64,000 nucleotides of DNA from Naganishia liquefaciens (lineage: Eukaryota > Basidiomycota > Tremellomycetes > Filobasidiales > Filobasidiaceae): positions 310,001 through 374,000 of the forward strand of contig BLZA01000021.1 in NCBI GenBank assembly GCA_013423385.1, read 5' to 3'. Positions 10,328 to 22,195 of this stretch are shown here, in pieces. Below the pieces are notes generated by a model that made no database searches, had not been told where the DNA came from, and worked only from the letters and a program-made list of their open reading frames with translations. How positions within the stretch are numbered: position 1 is the stretch's first letter; each line of letters starts with the position of its first letter. Position numbers and translations under genes: made by a program.

Positions 10328-12229
10328 ATGGCGGCTGGAACGCGCGATGCTCAACAGGACGAGCGCTCTTCATCTCCCAAACGCGAATGGGACCGGGATG
10401 GGAGCTCCAGCTCGTCGCGCATAAGGTCGAATTCATTTCGCGGACTTTCGGCTCCTAACACGACGAAGGCACATCGGAGACCATCATTCACGTCGGCGTC
10501 GCCAGTTCCAACGTCACCGGGGTCTTATGTCAAGTGGAAGATACGGTGTCAGTCGTTGTTGTGGCGGAATCACAGCGCGATGGGGACTTTGCCAAGACGT
10601 ATATCAAGTCGGCCGCGATTACTCACCCTGATCGCCGTGACAGCCATTGTTATCCTTGTCGTCACATTTAACAATAGCTCCATACCGAATCCCACCAAAT
10701 CCAGCAATGAAGATGGCCAAGCTATGGAAGCGGACAGACTATCGAAACCGAAAATTGATCAAAACGGAAACGAAATCAACGAGGATCCGTACTTTACCCA
10801 ACCCGACATCCAACGGAGCTTTGAAGAGCCAGACTATGCGCTTTTGAGCTCGCGGCAGCCGCATGAAATTGGTTGTGATGTGCCGATAAAGTGGAACTGG
10901 AATGGAACAAATGTGGAAGGAATGCCACCTGATGCGGACGAGGAAGGAGTGTTTGAGCAGGAGACGGGCGTTTTGCTCTTTTTGGGCGTGTTTTCGGCGG
11001 CGCAATCGGCCAGCAAGACATACGAGGAGATGAAGAAGAGAAGAGACATGTGAGCCGTCAGGTGGATCCGCTCTCCCAGACACAACTGATATATCCGGTC
11101 TTTCAGCTACCGCGAAGTCTACTTTCCGCATTTCCCCCCGAATCTCGTCACGAAAAAATTCATCCTGGGTCTTCCGGCGTCTGCACCGCACGCGACGCAC
11201 CCAGAGGCCATAGCGCGGGCGCGGACTATGCGATTGCTCAAGGAGGAGGCGGATGAGCATCAGGATATAGTCATCCTGGATGTATGAGGATCATTTCTGT
11301 GCTTTCGTACGTCGCGCTTACAATTCTTTTCTGCCAGATGGAAGACAATATCGATTCAGGCAAGACCTGGAAATACTATGAGTGGGTTGCCAAAGAGTAC
11401 GGAGGAGAGGGACGCGTCAGGGGCCGTCCAAGATTCGTATTGTGAGTAATCAAACAGCGGCACAAAATGAACTCCTTCTGACGTTTCAACAATCCTGCAG
11501 GAAAGCAGACGACGATGTGAGAGGCCATATTCCAAGCGGGACATTGGCAGAGGCAGAAAGCTGACTCTGCTTTTCCTGTGCAGACCATCCTGGTGATGCC
11601 GAATCTCATACAAGCATTCAAAGATTTAGATTGCTCCAAAAATATATATTGGGGTACGAGCGCAGGTCGCTCGAAGTATTTTGGCGAATATTTCAGAGGC
11701 TTGGCATATGGCATGAGTTGGCCACTGGTGAGCAGATATTCCTCAAGGTTACTCTCTCGATACTGAATCCGTGATCGTGTCAGGTTTCGTGGATCGGATC
11801 AGCGCAGATGCCTCTGGCGCATATCACCAAAATCGAAGATGCGCGGACAGGCCAGTGGCTGCGCGCTCTTGACCCAAAAGTCGATCCGATAACGCGGTAC
11901 GACTTGGGATGGATGATGGGAGACTGGAATCAGCTTGATGTCGATGTCGAGACGGTTGGTCTGCGTGAGTGCCCATCATGATTTCACTGAGGGGTACTTA
12001 TTTGTCTTCTCTCGCAGACTGGCTAAAATGGGATGATTGGGTGATAGAGCAGCATGCGCGGATCTTGAAGGTATGGCGAGACGCGGGGAGACCATACGAA
12101 GCGGGCCATGGAGTCGACCTGGATATCTCGGTCCAGAAGGGCAGGCAATTGCCTGAGGAAGCCAGGAAGGAGCATGAGCGACAAAAGGAAATGGGATGGG
12201 ACGTTGATGGCAATATCGATGCCGAGTAG
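10328..12229 (+). CDS. Type II membrane glycosyltransferase, GT31 (beta-1,3-galactosyltransferase-like)
   Basis: Golgi-type sugar transferase predicted to act on protein or surface glycans. Seven exons (10328-11049, 11107-11281, 11338-11441, 11501-11516, 11584-11727, 11784-11964, 12018-12229) give 517 residues. A basic, Ser-rich cytosolic tail (1-97) precedes a single membrane anchor (about 98-114, LLTLIAVTAIVILVV). The luminal part contains GVLLFLGVFSA, the EADEHQDIVILD and MEDNIDSGKTWKYYEW segment, and FVLKADDDTILVMP with the metal-binding DDD at 337-339. This is the Galactosyl_T layout. The DDD motif is encoded mainly by a 16-nt exon (11501-11516), so automated models may skip it. The donor or acceptor sugar cannot be told from sequence. 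Confidence 0.85.
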
Positions 12230-12517
12230 ACGGAGGTTTTCCACGATCATTGGAAAGCAATTGCATTGCGTTGTACTATCTACGAGCAGCATAATGACAG
12301 GACAGAGAGACTCGACTGTGCTAGCAAGCGCCATATCATGGGTGTCGACGTATGGACGTCCAAACTGCTTTCAGTCGCGCTCCAAACCCTATGACGCGCT
12401 TAGCTCGGAATCGGCGGTGATCGGCGGAAGGTCGCGTCGGGTTGGGTAGTGTAAATAACGGTTGCAGGTGGGTATAGCAGCCGTCCTCTCGTCTTCAATT
12501 CCCGTAATACGTTCAAC

Positions 12518-13663
12518 ATGCTCCGAACTCGACTCTCGTCCGGCGCATTGCGTGCTCAGGCCCTTGCCTCACTCCAGCTCAGTGCTGCCCACCCAGTCCC
12601 GGCGATTCCGGCCCAATTCGCTTGCACTTCGCAGCGGGGCCTTGCGTCAGCCGTCCTCTTGAGCAGTCGGGAAAACTGGCAGAGCAGGACCGTCAAGAAC
12701 TTGAAAGAGGCACTCGTTCAGCGTGGACTGCCTCATTACGGAAATAAGAAGGCATTGATTGCCAGACTCGAGGAGTACGAGTCCAAATCGGCCACCTCTA
12801 CCCCGACTGCCAATGCGTACGCCCGCAACACTTCGTCGGCGCCCAGCGCTCGACACATCTCTTCATCGGCTATCCGCAGCGCGGAAGCCTCGAACCCAGC
12901 GTCTGAGGACCCCGTCGAGGAGTCGACGACGCCTACTGCACAGGTTCTGACCGACGCCGAAGTCAACATTCAAAACGTTGCCAAACCCGAAGCTGCGGAT
13001 CCGTCTACAGTGCCCGGTGTTCCGGAGAAGAAGGCTCAAGCTATCGACGTTGACGAACCTGCGTACATCGGGGCTGTAGAGATCCCGGTGTATGAGGAGA
13101 AGCCGGACCAGCTAGCCATTCCTGTACGTTGACGCTCCATTTCGAAAAGCAAGCTCAGGCTGTCGCACTGAAGTTCCCATCTCCAGCCTTTCTTGCCGGA
13201 CAACTTTGAAGCCAGCGCCGAAGGATCGATGGCTCCTCCTACACCTGAGCCCAATGCGAACGGCATGCCCAAAGTCATCTCCGTTGCAGCCGACACTGCT
13301 GAAAACGCTCGTCATTCGTTGCACGAAACCGTGACCAATCTTTCGTCCGATGTGTCAGAGAATGCCGAAGAGGCTCTCTCAGAGGCCGACAAGGCGTCCA
13401 AGGACTTCCCGCCGCTCTCAGAGGTTCTCTCGTCTGTTCAAATCCCGTCGGTTCCTCTCGGATACATCACCTCGGGCCTCAAGATGCCGTCGCTCAAGGG
13501 CGGAGAGGAGTTCAAGCAAATTGACCGACCCTTGAATAGCGAGGAGCGGCAGGGTGCCTACTTGCTCTTCGGTATCATCGCCGGTGGTCTTTTGCTTGGC
13601 GGTGGCAAGAAGAAGCATGATGACAATGAAGAGCAGGAGTCCAAGGAGGGCGAAAAGCATTGA
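12518..13663 (+). CDS. Mitochondrial SAP-domain protein with C-terminal hydrophobic segment
   Basis: Two exons (12518-13123, 13187-13663) encode 360 residues. The first 45 residues are rich in Arg, Ser, Ala and Leu and lack acidic residues, like a mitochondrial presequence. A SAP motif follows at about 55-88 (TVKNLKEALVQRGLPHYGNK then LIARLEEY), normally a DNA/RNA-binding helix pair. The middle is low-complexity and acidic. A hydrophobic Gly-rich segment (about 325-341, GAYLLFGIIAGGLLLGG) and a charged tail of KKK plus Glu/Lys finish the protein. Such a protein could tether nucleoids or RNA to the inner membrane, but that is inference. No named family beyond SAP is recognised. Confidence 0.8.
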
Positions 13664-13931
13664 GGGAAGAATGTAGGAGAAAGGTAATTGAAATTGTATG
13701 CCATGGAAGCAGTAGTCCAGTCGAGAATAGACGCACTTTGCGAAAACGGACAGGGATACGGAAAGCTGCGCTCGTTATTCATAGTGGAAGGTCGGTACGG
13801 GAATGCGGCGGCGTAATCAGCAGACAGGGAACGGCGACCGAATGCAAATGCAGTGAGATACAACTCGAGATACAACTGGGATCATGCGTGACTCGAAAAC
13901 CGGCGGCGAAAGTTGGAAACCCTTTGCGAAT

Positions 13932-15183
13932 CTAATACATTCCTGGAAACTCAGGTGCTGGTGGCGCTCGTATTGAACATAGCTCTGTTTCCCCATCAGA
14001 CATGCTGTGTACGGCGTGTATCAGGGATTCACGATCGAAAATGGAGCCTGAGACGCTTACTCGACTTCGTCCATCCCGCGTTTCGACTGTACTTGAGCTG
14101 GAGGAGGCGCACTGCTTTCCGTTGCGACGAAAGCCTTGAGAATGGCTTCAAACTCCTATGGATGGGGAGCAACCATGGTCAACGCTGCCTTATCCGAACT
14201 AGGTGTCATGAACGTGTACCTTGAGCTGCGACATGAATGCCTATTCGGGACACCAAAATTTCTTGTTTAAGTCTGCGAGGCTCTCCGAAACATGAATGAA
14301 ATTGGCAACTTACTGAACTGATAGTTGCGCAGTACCTTCGACCCTGAACATGAGAGTAGGCGGCGTTGGGATCTAGGTGATAGGCTGCCATCAAGTATGC
14401 AACGGCGAGTAAAGACGATGATGCTATTCCGGCTGTCAGAGATGTAGGAGAAAGCGTAAGAAACGCAAAGCATTCCTTCGGAAAGAAAACACACTCGAGC
14501 AATGCGCGAATACCGTTCCTCCCTGAGCGATTACCTGAATCATCCAGCGTGTAGTGCTGAAGGAGTCCTGTCAGCGAGTTGTATCAAGGCAAAGTTTTCG
14601 AGTATACATACTCGATGACGTCTTTTATAAATATCGTATTCTGCAGCAGCGCGTGACATGTGACATCAGCAACTAACCAGCATTCGGTCGAGACACATAC
14701 AGGATTATCTGGGATGTCGACTGAACGATATATGAAAGTTTCCGGAAACCTTTCCCTAACATAAGCGTAGCCATGTACATCCCTGACTGCAACACTGCAA
14801 GACGAAACAGACATCAACCCATGAGTTCCCCTATGCCGGAAAGCAGGCGTTTCGGCACTGACATATGCGTGATACCCATCTCTCTCAACAGCGCTTGATT
14901 CCTCGCCACATCGTTTGAGCCCAAAAAGAATCTCTCCGAAATCATTTGCGCTGCATGTCTTTTGTTGTACCTGTTCGTCCGTAAAGGAACATCGTACTTA
15001 TACAAGAGGGTGATTGTGGCTGACTTACGCCCAATCCTCTCGCGGCGGTAGACCAATGGAAGAGAAGAGCGCCGGATAATCCTCAAGCTTCGGCCTTTCG
15101 TTGCTGACTACTGGATTGTCGTAAGTCGGTGCTGGATTGGTAGTGGGAGCAGGTGAAACTGCGCTGGCGACAATGCGGTCCAT
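13932..15183 (-). CDS. STYX-like dual-specificity phosphatase homologue, probably catalytically dead
   Basis: Ten exons (complement of 13932-14004, 14061-14155, 14220-14240, 14314-14432, 14495-14522, 14535-14556, 14612-14640, 14701-14794, 14863-14970, 15029-15183) join in phase to 247 residues. The order matches human STYX: a REDWAY segment, QMISERFFLGSNDVARN, LLREMGITHIVAVRD, VDIPDNP, GGTVFAHCST, GIASSSLLAVAYLMA, AYSHVQGRRYC and a FMSQLKEFEAIL helix. The P-loop has Cys144 but Ser150 at the position of the invariant Arg of the CX5R motif. Human STYX instead loses the Cys. The product is therefore probably a binding pseudophosphatase. Several exons are only 21-29 nt. The 22-nt exon depends on an acceptor just after a CTGAC branch site, and an earlier AG lies only 13 nt upstream. 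The tail after 14061 may instead end at TAA 14057. Confidence 0.8.
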
Positions 15184-15541
15184 TGGTGATATCGAACCGT
15201 GCCGAAATCTGCGTCACAGAAGGGCGAAGGTCCTTGTATCACTGACGGATCTCCTAGTACACTCGGCTTTCACAGCGAGATGATCAACTGATCAAATACC
15301 TGAAGGTCCGCTGAATGCATCATGATGTACAATGCAATCGGACTTTCGATTGCAAGTCCGTCAGTCCTTGTTTATTTTGTGCTGATGTCTCACTTGCATC
15401 CAACTTTTCTATCCCCTATTCCGTCAACCCATGGCGCAGTAACTTCCAGCGCACAAGATTCTGTCATTCAGCAGAACTCGCCCAATCTTCTGTGACGTCT
15501 TCAGCGATAGTTTGCTGCATACCATATTTCGATCCGTTACA
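15184..15541. promoter_or_regulatory. Divergent promoter region, STYX-like gene / DYS1
   Basis: The 358 bases lie between outward-facing genes, so they must contain both promoters. I see no clear TATA box. The 100 bases upstream of DYS1 are pyrimidine-rich (TTTCTATCCCC, CTTCAGCG). Confidence 0.5.
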
Positions 15542-16869
15542 ATGACGACAAACGCAAGCTCAACCAGTACCAACGCTGCTCATGCTTCGGTACTGACGCC
15601 ATCGGAAGCGATCCCTACCGACGCTACGCATATCAAGGGCCCAGACTTCAACAATGCCATCACCCTACAGGAGCTGATGACTAGCTATGAAAGAATAGGA
15701 TTTCAAGCGACTGGTATGGCGAAGGCTATCAAAATTATCGAGGAGATGGTATGTCTCAGACCAGGGGCCTTCCGGAGACAGACTGACCCGGATCTGCGGT
15801 TAGCGTAAAGCTCGACAAGACACGGAAGAACCCCTCACATTGTTCCTCGGATTCACTTCGAACCTGATATCATCCGGTTTGCGCGAGATCATCAAGTTTC
15901 TGTGTCAACACAAAATGATTGATGTGCTTGTAACGACTGCTGGTGGTGTCGAAGAAGACTTTATCAAGTGCTTGGGGAGCACGGTTCTTGGGGAGTTCCA
16001 TTTGGAAGGTGCGGGACTACGGAAACGAGGGTGAGTTTGCGTTCGGCAGCTTGGGGCAGCTCATCAAGGCTGACCGCTCCGAAATAGTCTCAACCGCATA
16101 GGCAATCTCTTGGTCCCGAATTCAAACTATTGTGCATTCGAGGACTGGGTCGTACCGCTACTGGACAAGATGATGGAGGAGCAGGAAGGAGTGGATAAGA
16201 AGACTTGGACACCGAGCGAGGTCATCCGGAGACTTGGGAAGGAAATCGACAACGAGGAAAGCGTATATTACTGGTGCTACAAGGTGAGTAATATCTGTTG
16301 AAGCGGTCAAAAAAAAACTCATTCCCGCGCAGAACGATATTCCGGTCTTTTGCCCTGCTCTGACGGACGGCTCATTAGGAGACATGCTCTACTTCCACTC
16401 ATACAAGAATCCGGGATTCATCATCGATATTGTTGGCGATATCCGAAAACTGAATGACCTAAGTATTCATGCAAAGAAGGCCGGTATGATTGTCCTGGGT
16501 GGAGGGGTGTGTAAGCACCAGATAGCAAATGCAATGCTCTTCGTAAGTCGGCGGAAGATCCAGGCGAGGTCTGCAAACTCACTCCGCCCCTCCCGCAGCG
16601 GAACGGTGCCGACTTTGCCGTCTACATCAACACCGGACAAGAGTTCGATGGATCTGATTCGGGCGCTCGTCCAGACGAGGCGGTATCGTGGGGAAAGATT
16701 CGAGCGGGCGCTGAGTCGGTCAAGGTGTGTACAAATTGCCGTCTATTCTTACAGAAACTAAACGGAGATTGCTTTCTAGGTTTATGCCGATGCAACTTTA
16801 GTATTCCCTCTGGTGGTAGCGGCCACATTTGGCAAGGCGCACTGGGATGTGCAGGCTCGCACAGAGTGA
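15542..16869 (+). CDS. DYS1: Deoxyhypusine synthase
   Basis: Transfers the aminobutyl group of spermidine to one lysine of eIF5A, the first step of hypusine formation (cytosolic, NAD-dependent homotetramer). Six exons (15542-15748, 15804-16030, 16088-16283, 16333-16542, 16599-16724, 16780-16869) encode 351 residues. Family landmarks in order are [85 protein letters not shown], the active-site loop [17 protein letters not shown] with the catalytic Lys near 271, and [19 protein letters not shown]. All introns are GT-AG and short. The protein is slightly shorter than animal DHS but every catalytic block is present. Confidence 0.96.
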
Positions 16870-18778
16870 AGAAATGGAAGCAGTGTCTAGGTGACCCATG
16901 CGTCCCCTCAATCGGGGTCAGTTTTCTGTTCACTAATAGTTGTATGCCCAAATCTTGTCGTGGAATCCTCGCCATCGGCCCGTGCACAGCCCGAGCGAAG
17001 CTTCGAAGATGTTCGGCTGCTCCGTTCCTGATTCCAGCCCCTGTTGCAACTCCGACCAGTCTGGACTCGTTGACGTTGCACGGTACTATTTATCCGAACA
17101 TGTCTCGATCATTTTCACTCATCTCCGCACAGCTTTAAAGAGGGTTTCACAAGCTTGAGACATGCGATATATGGATTCAATCGGGTGCATGTTTAGCTGT
17201 CTCCGAAGAGCCCTCGCGACATCATCAACACAATGAAAGGGACAAAGGATACCTCCTGGAAGTTCTTCGAGACGGCTTGAGTCCTTATCGACGCTGTCGT
17301 CTTATACACGCGTGACTGTACTGACGCAAACTCTGATAATATCAACAGTGATCGCTAATTTTGTCGGTGCCACTCCACGTTAACCACCGCGGACATCTTA
17401 TGTCTCGTCTTATCGTTGATATCATTAACCTCCACACACACGCATACAATCGAAAACCTCCTATTGGACTGGCCCAATTTCACATGCTGCGAGTGCTTGG
17501 CGCTGAGCTCTTCGCCAGATCGGCAGTCGTTTTGGCGCGGCGACTTTGCACGCTTCCAGCCCGTCGACTCAACATGGACTCGGAGAACGTTCCGGAGCTC
17601 GGCAGTTCCGGTAAAGGTGACTGCATTCAGCTTTGCATTTACTGGACAGTCCGCCCCCTAGAGCGGTAGCAACTTCACTGTAAGCCTCTGACGCGGCTGT
17701 CTGCGAGAGAGAGTTTGTCAGGCTAACCAGCTGGCTAACCCAAGCTGTCTTGGACTTTCAAAATAAACCCTCCGACCAGCTCTTCGCTCATGGGGATTTT
17801 ATTTTGAACAGTGTGTTTATCATCACAGGCTGTGGAACCTGAGCCTAAGATCTCGGGCAGCTGCAGGTCTTTGTATGCTGTGCTGTAGCGCACTACTATA
17901 CCTCTACGTATCTGCGGCGGCCATTGAACATCTGCATAGTACCTGTATGAGCATCTCTACGTTCCCGTACATAGCCTGCTGAATGCAGTCTCGTTGGCAG
18001 GATTGGATCTGACACGACGTCTGACAGAGGCTGGGATGCGAGTCTTCGACCACTATTGTATCTCTCTATCCGGTGAAAGGCCGGGTGAAAGGGCTCAAAA
18101 AGAAAGGTGTTCCGGGCCCCTGTCCCGTCGACTGCGCATGAGATGGCCCAGCGGTCGACCTCCTCTTCGCATTGCTTGCACGGCCCGGCTTGGCAAGCGG
18201 ATGGCAGCCGTGACGTGACGAGATGGCCGGATTAGCGCGGCACACCAGATTTGCATCCGCGCGGTCCCAATAATGACTGAATTGGCTGGCCGGATTCTGG
18301 GAATGAGCTCGAGGTTCAGATTGCTGCCTATCTGTTTGCTTCGCGCGTTTCAGGATTCTCCATTCCGGGTCTGTGCTTTCAGCCATACTCGGCGTCATCA
18401 ATCCTCGACCTGATACAACTCGGGGCATATCTGTTTTGTGAAGACACACGTCGTGAGCTCTCGGTGGTCTGCATAATCTCGCCAAGGCTTCCGTTTCGGA
18501 TACAACAACATCTGCGCGCCATCCCGTCAGCCGAGCGTCAGCCCATGGATATTCGGTTCCAAATCTAGTATACTGCTCTATCCGGTCTGCACTCATATCG
18601 ACAGTCGGCCTCCGCCTGGATTCAGAATCTTCTCGTCAGGCTACGTCCAGATTTGCCTTACGGAGCGCTGTCTGCAGTGTAAACCGACACCGCCAATCTG
18701 ATTCCCCTTGATACAGCATCGACATCTTCAAAACTGGTATCAAATATCTAAGATCTCACGTGTCCTATCTTCTCCGCC
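16870..18778. other. 1.9-kb gene-free stretch
   Basis: No reading frame here has a plausible start, splice pattern or recognisable protein. It holds an inverted repeat at 17757-17808 and tandem-like GGCTAACCAGCTGGCTAACCC near 17721. The right part is the promoter of the next gene. It could contain an unrecognised lncRNA; nothing in the sequence proves one. Confidence 0.5.
17757..17808. repeat. Inverted repeat / possible hairpin
   Basis: The left arm TTCAAAATAAACCC (17757-17770) pairs with the right arm GGGGATTTTATTTTGAA (17792-17808) around a 21-base loop, with two unpaired bases in one arm. It lies in a gene-free region about 0.9 kb past DYS1. It may be a chance hairpin or a remnant of a small inverted-repeat element. 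Confidence 0.6.
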
Positions 18779-21700
18779 ATGGCTTCATTCCTGTACGGGG
18801 AGCAAGAAGAGCCCTTTCAAGCTGTAAGATCTTTCCACCTCCTACGCTGATGCATCCATATCACCATTCTGAACCAATTATTTCCTCGGGTAGCAACAAT
18901 CACCATCTCCTCCTAGCTCGCCCACAAACCCTTATGAAAAGTCCCTCGCACGCTATCGATCGAACTCATCGTCAGCAGGGTCGAGGAGAACACCGTACAC
19001 CGCTTCGTCTACTGCCACAGGACTCGCAAGACAGCCTTCGTTTGGCGCTGCAGGTCAAGCCGTTGGCGTTTCATCGCCGCAGACTGGCTTGTTCCGGAAA
19101 AGAACGAATTCGACAGGTCCTCGGCCTGATGCAAGCATCGTTCAAACTTCCCCGCTCGTCAGCACACGAAATGTTGCGCAAGAGCCGGCATCGCTAAGCG
19201 AAGACGTCTTCGATGGCACAACGAAACACGAGACGTTTGACATCCCTGAGCGGGACGAAGAATCACCTGCACCGCCTCCTGTCTGGGAACGGCGAAAGAG
19301 CATGATAGTGCGCGCCGAAGAACGGGAACGGGAGCAGCGGATTCAGCGAGAGCTTCAGGCTTATCAAGCTGAACAGAATAGCCAGAGGAAGGCGCAAGAG
19401 GAAGCTGACGCGATCGCCAAATCTGGAAAAGGCCTCTTCAGGCGCCCAAAGAGCAAAAGCGGTCTCGACAAGCCTGCCTCGGTTGCTGAAGGGACACCGG
19501 CCCGAGGCTCAAAGGAAATGAATCCGAATCTGAAGATTCCCATTACGAGCTCCAGACGGAGACCGCATTCGATGCTTCAGATGACTTCGTCATCTGGGAA
19601 CAGCAATCAGAGCGGATCTCATACGTCCGCGACAGGCGATGCAGACTTGAATGGTAGACTGCCATCGCACGACGGATTCGGAGCTCAGATCAACCCACAT
19701 TCAAGTGAAGACCTTGATTCGCCTCTGCCGATGCCGAATGCGGCGTTCCTCAACGGCGGATATTCCTCGCCGGGTCATTCGAGAAGATCGTCCTCGTCAT
19801 CCTTACGCGGATCCCCTTCTCGCAGAACTTCCGCATACGGATCGCCTTTGGGTCTTACCGGTGAAGGACTCACTATGTCGCTGTCGCCGATTCCAGCCGT
19901 CCCCGATCAGTCAAACCCAACTCGACTAGCGACAGAAAGGCCTCTCGATACCGTACGACAGATGAGTATGCGTACAGAACGCAATCCAGACCAAATTTCT
20001 TCAGGAGCGACAACGCCGCGCGACCATGGTTCGTATAATAACGGTATCCGCCGTTCAAAAGTTCCGCCTCCCGCTGGTGTGATACTGGATGAGTCGATTT
20101 GGCCGTCCGCGCCTGTCATGATGGCCGAGCCGGTAGCGTTGGCGAAATCGCTCAGGTCTCGGTCCAACGTCTCCTTGGTCTCCCTTGGCAAGAGCAATAA
20201 GACATTCTCCCGATCGACGCCCAATTCGCCCATGGTTAAGGGTAAACAGAGCGCCGACATGCTGTCACCCGTTTCATCCCGCTCAACCATGGGCAGAAGC
20301 TCAGCTTACGGATCGCCGGTAGCAACAACACGGGAATACATGATCCCAATCTCCCAGCGGGAAGGCGGGTATGCCATAGCAGCGACCATGCAAAGTGGTA
20401 CTGGTAGTGGGTACGCATCGCGAACCGGAAGTGTCGACTTCGGGCGGTCGACGGGATACAACCGCTATAGCGTCGACAGCGGAATGGACGAGGTAAGACT
20501 TCCTGGTCCTCATCGGTGTTCGTCTGGCAAAGAGCTGATCTCGACCTATATCATGAATAGTATGGGATGTACCACAGAGGTCACAACGCTTCTCGGCCTT
20601 CATTGCCAGGACAATCAACGTCCACTTCAACCACGTCTCTGTATCAACCTGAGTATCAGGCTCCGCCTTCTGCATTCCCTGCGCATATGTCTGCGGAGCA
20701 AAAAGCGACAGTGATTCCGGGAGCGGGTTTGAGCAAGACTCCCAGCCCATTGTCGACCGCTACCAATCCTGCCGTTGAGGCCGAGAGCGGAGAAACACCG
20801 GAGTTAGATGATATTGGCCTTCAAATGCGCACCCGGCAATCATCAGCTGTAACACCAAATCGGGCCTCTACGCCAATGACGTCTTCTGTTGGACGTGGGA
20901 AGCAAGGCAATCAGCCCTCTACACCGGTAGACACAACTCCGACAAAACCTACTGCGCCAGCCATTGTCGCCGCCCCCGAGACAGCCACGCCGGTCAAGAA
21001 ATCCAAAAAGGAGGTGGCCAGAGAAGCAAAGGAAGCCAAGGATAGACGAAAGGCAGAAGAGAAGCAAAAAGCGATTGAAGCATCACGGGCAAAAGCCGAG
21101 GCTGCTCGGGAAAAGAAAAAACGAGAGGACGCGGAAAGAGCGAAGAAAGAAGCAGAGAAGAAGGCTGCAAAGCTCAGGGCAAAGCAAGAAAAGGAGCTGG
21201 CCAAGTCCAACAAGAAACTTGCCAGTAAGGGCAAACCCGCTCCATCAGCACTGGTTATGCCAGCAACGCCTCTGAAGGGTCGCACGAAAGATCTCTCGGC
21301 AGCGACACCAACGTCTTTGCCGACAACCCCGGCGACTCCGGCAGAGCCCGTGAGACTGCTCGACATGGTGTCCTCATCCGGGCAAACGCTTGACGTCAGA
21401 GACAAGCCGTTGCCCCTTTCTACACAGGCCATACTTGCGTCCGTGTCCAAGGAACAACATGATCGATCGCAGACCATTCCGAACGGAATGCAAACTCCTC
21501 AACGGAAAGTGCCGCCCTCTGCTACCGCTCAGTCGCCCGCTATCTCGTCTGTGAAATCGAAGCGAAGCTTGTTTGGGACATTGCGCAAGAAGTTTGGCTC
21601 TTCACCTGCACCAGTGGCATCATCGAGGGGGAACAATGTTAACAGAGACAGGCAGGCGACATCTGTCCCTGGCAACAGCGGTATTGCCCCTATGCTCTCG

Positions 21701-22195
21701 ATTCCGTCAACAAAGGCGGTCGATCAAAACTCCTCGACTTCTGGGGCCGTCTCATCCGCGGATGCGGTTGTTGAAACTCCTGAAGGGGCTACCACGGACC
21801 CGATTAACGTGGACATTTCCCCGCAATCGCTGAGTGGCGAACTGACTTCGTCAGCTCTCGCCACAGATTCGACAATGCGTTTGGCCGCGACAGCACCTTT
21901 GACCGGCGAGAGTACACAGCCTGGGGTTCATGCTACGTCGGACCATCTCGCGGCATCCATGTCCTCTGCGGGGCAGTCGGACAGCATGCTTTCCAAGGGT
22001 TTTGCAACGGAAACTGAGACTGCAGCAAATCCAGATGACGCAGCCACAATGATCAGTAAGGCAAAACAAGGGGGACTGAATGTTGATTTGCACGTCAAGT
22101 ATATCCAGGATCTCGACACTGTGAGAATCGTTTTTCCATCCGCTTTTTCTGCTTCGATCTCATGCTTTGTCCCTTCATCGGTAGAAAACCGATGA
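18779..22195 (+). CDS. Large disordered protein of unknown function, frame continuous with BET2
   Basis: Exons 18779-18823, 18894-20492 and 20561 onward read in one frame. The start MASFLYGEQEEPFQA is followed by a Ser/Pro/Arg-rich protein. Visible parts are a charged helix around 190-240 (ERREKE-like, many Glu/Arg/Gln), long Ser-rich disordered stretches, a Lys/Ala/Glu coiled coil at about 695-772 (KEAKDRRKAEEKQKAIEASR) and a basic patch KSKRSLFGTLRKKFG. No catalytic domain or membrane span is seen and I do not recognise a family. If the first BET2 intron is retained, the frame stops at 22193-22195 (1,092 residues). If it is spliced, the frame runs on into the BET2 body (about 1,421 residues). 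A hidden intron could also end it earlier. Its true 3' end is therefore open. Confidence 0.65.
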
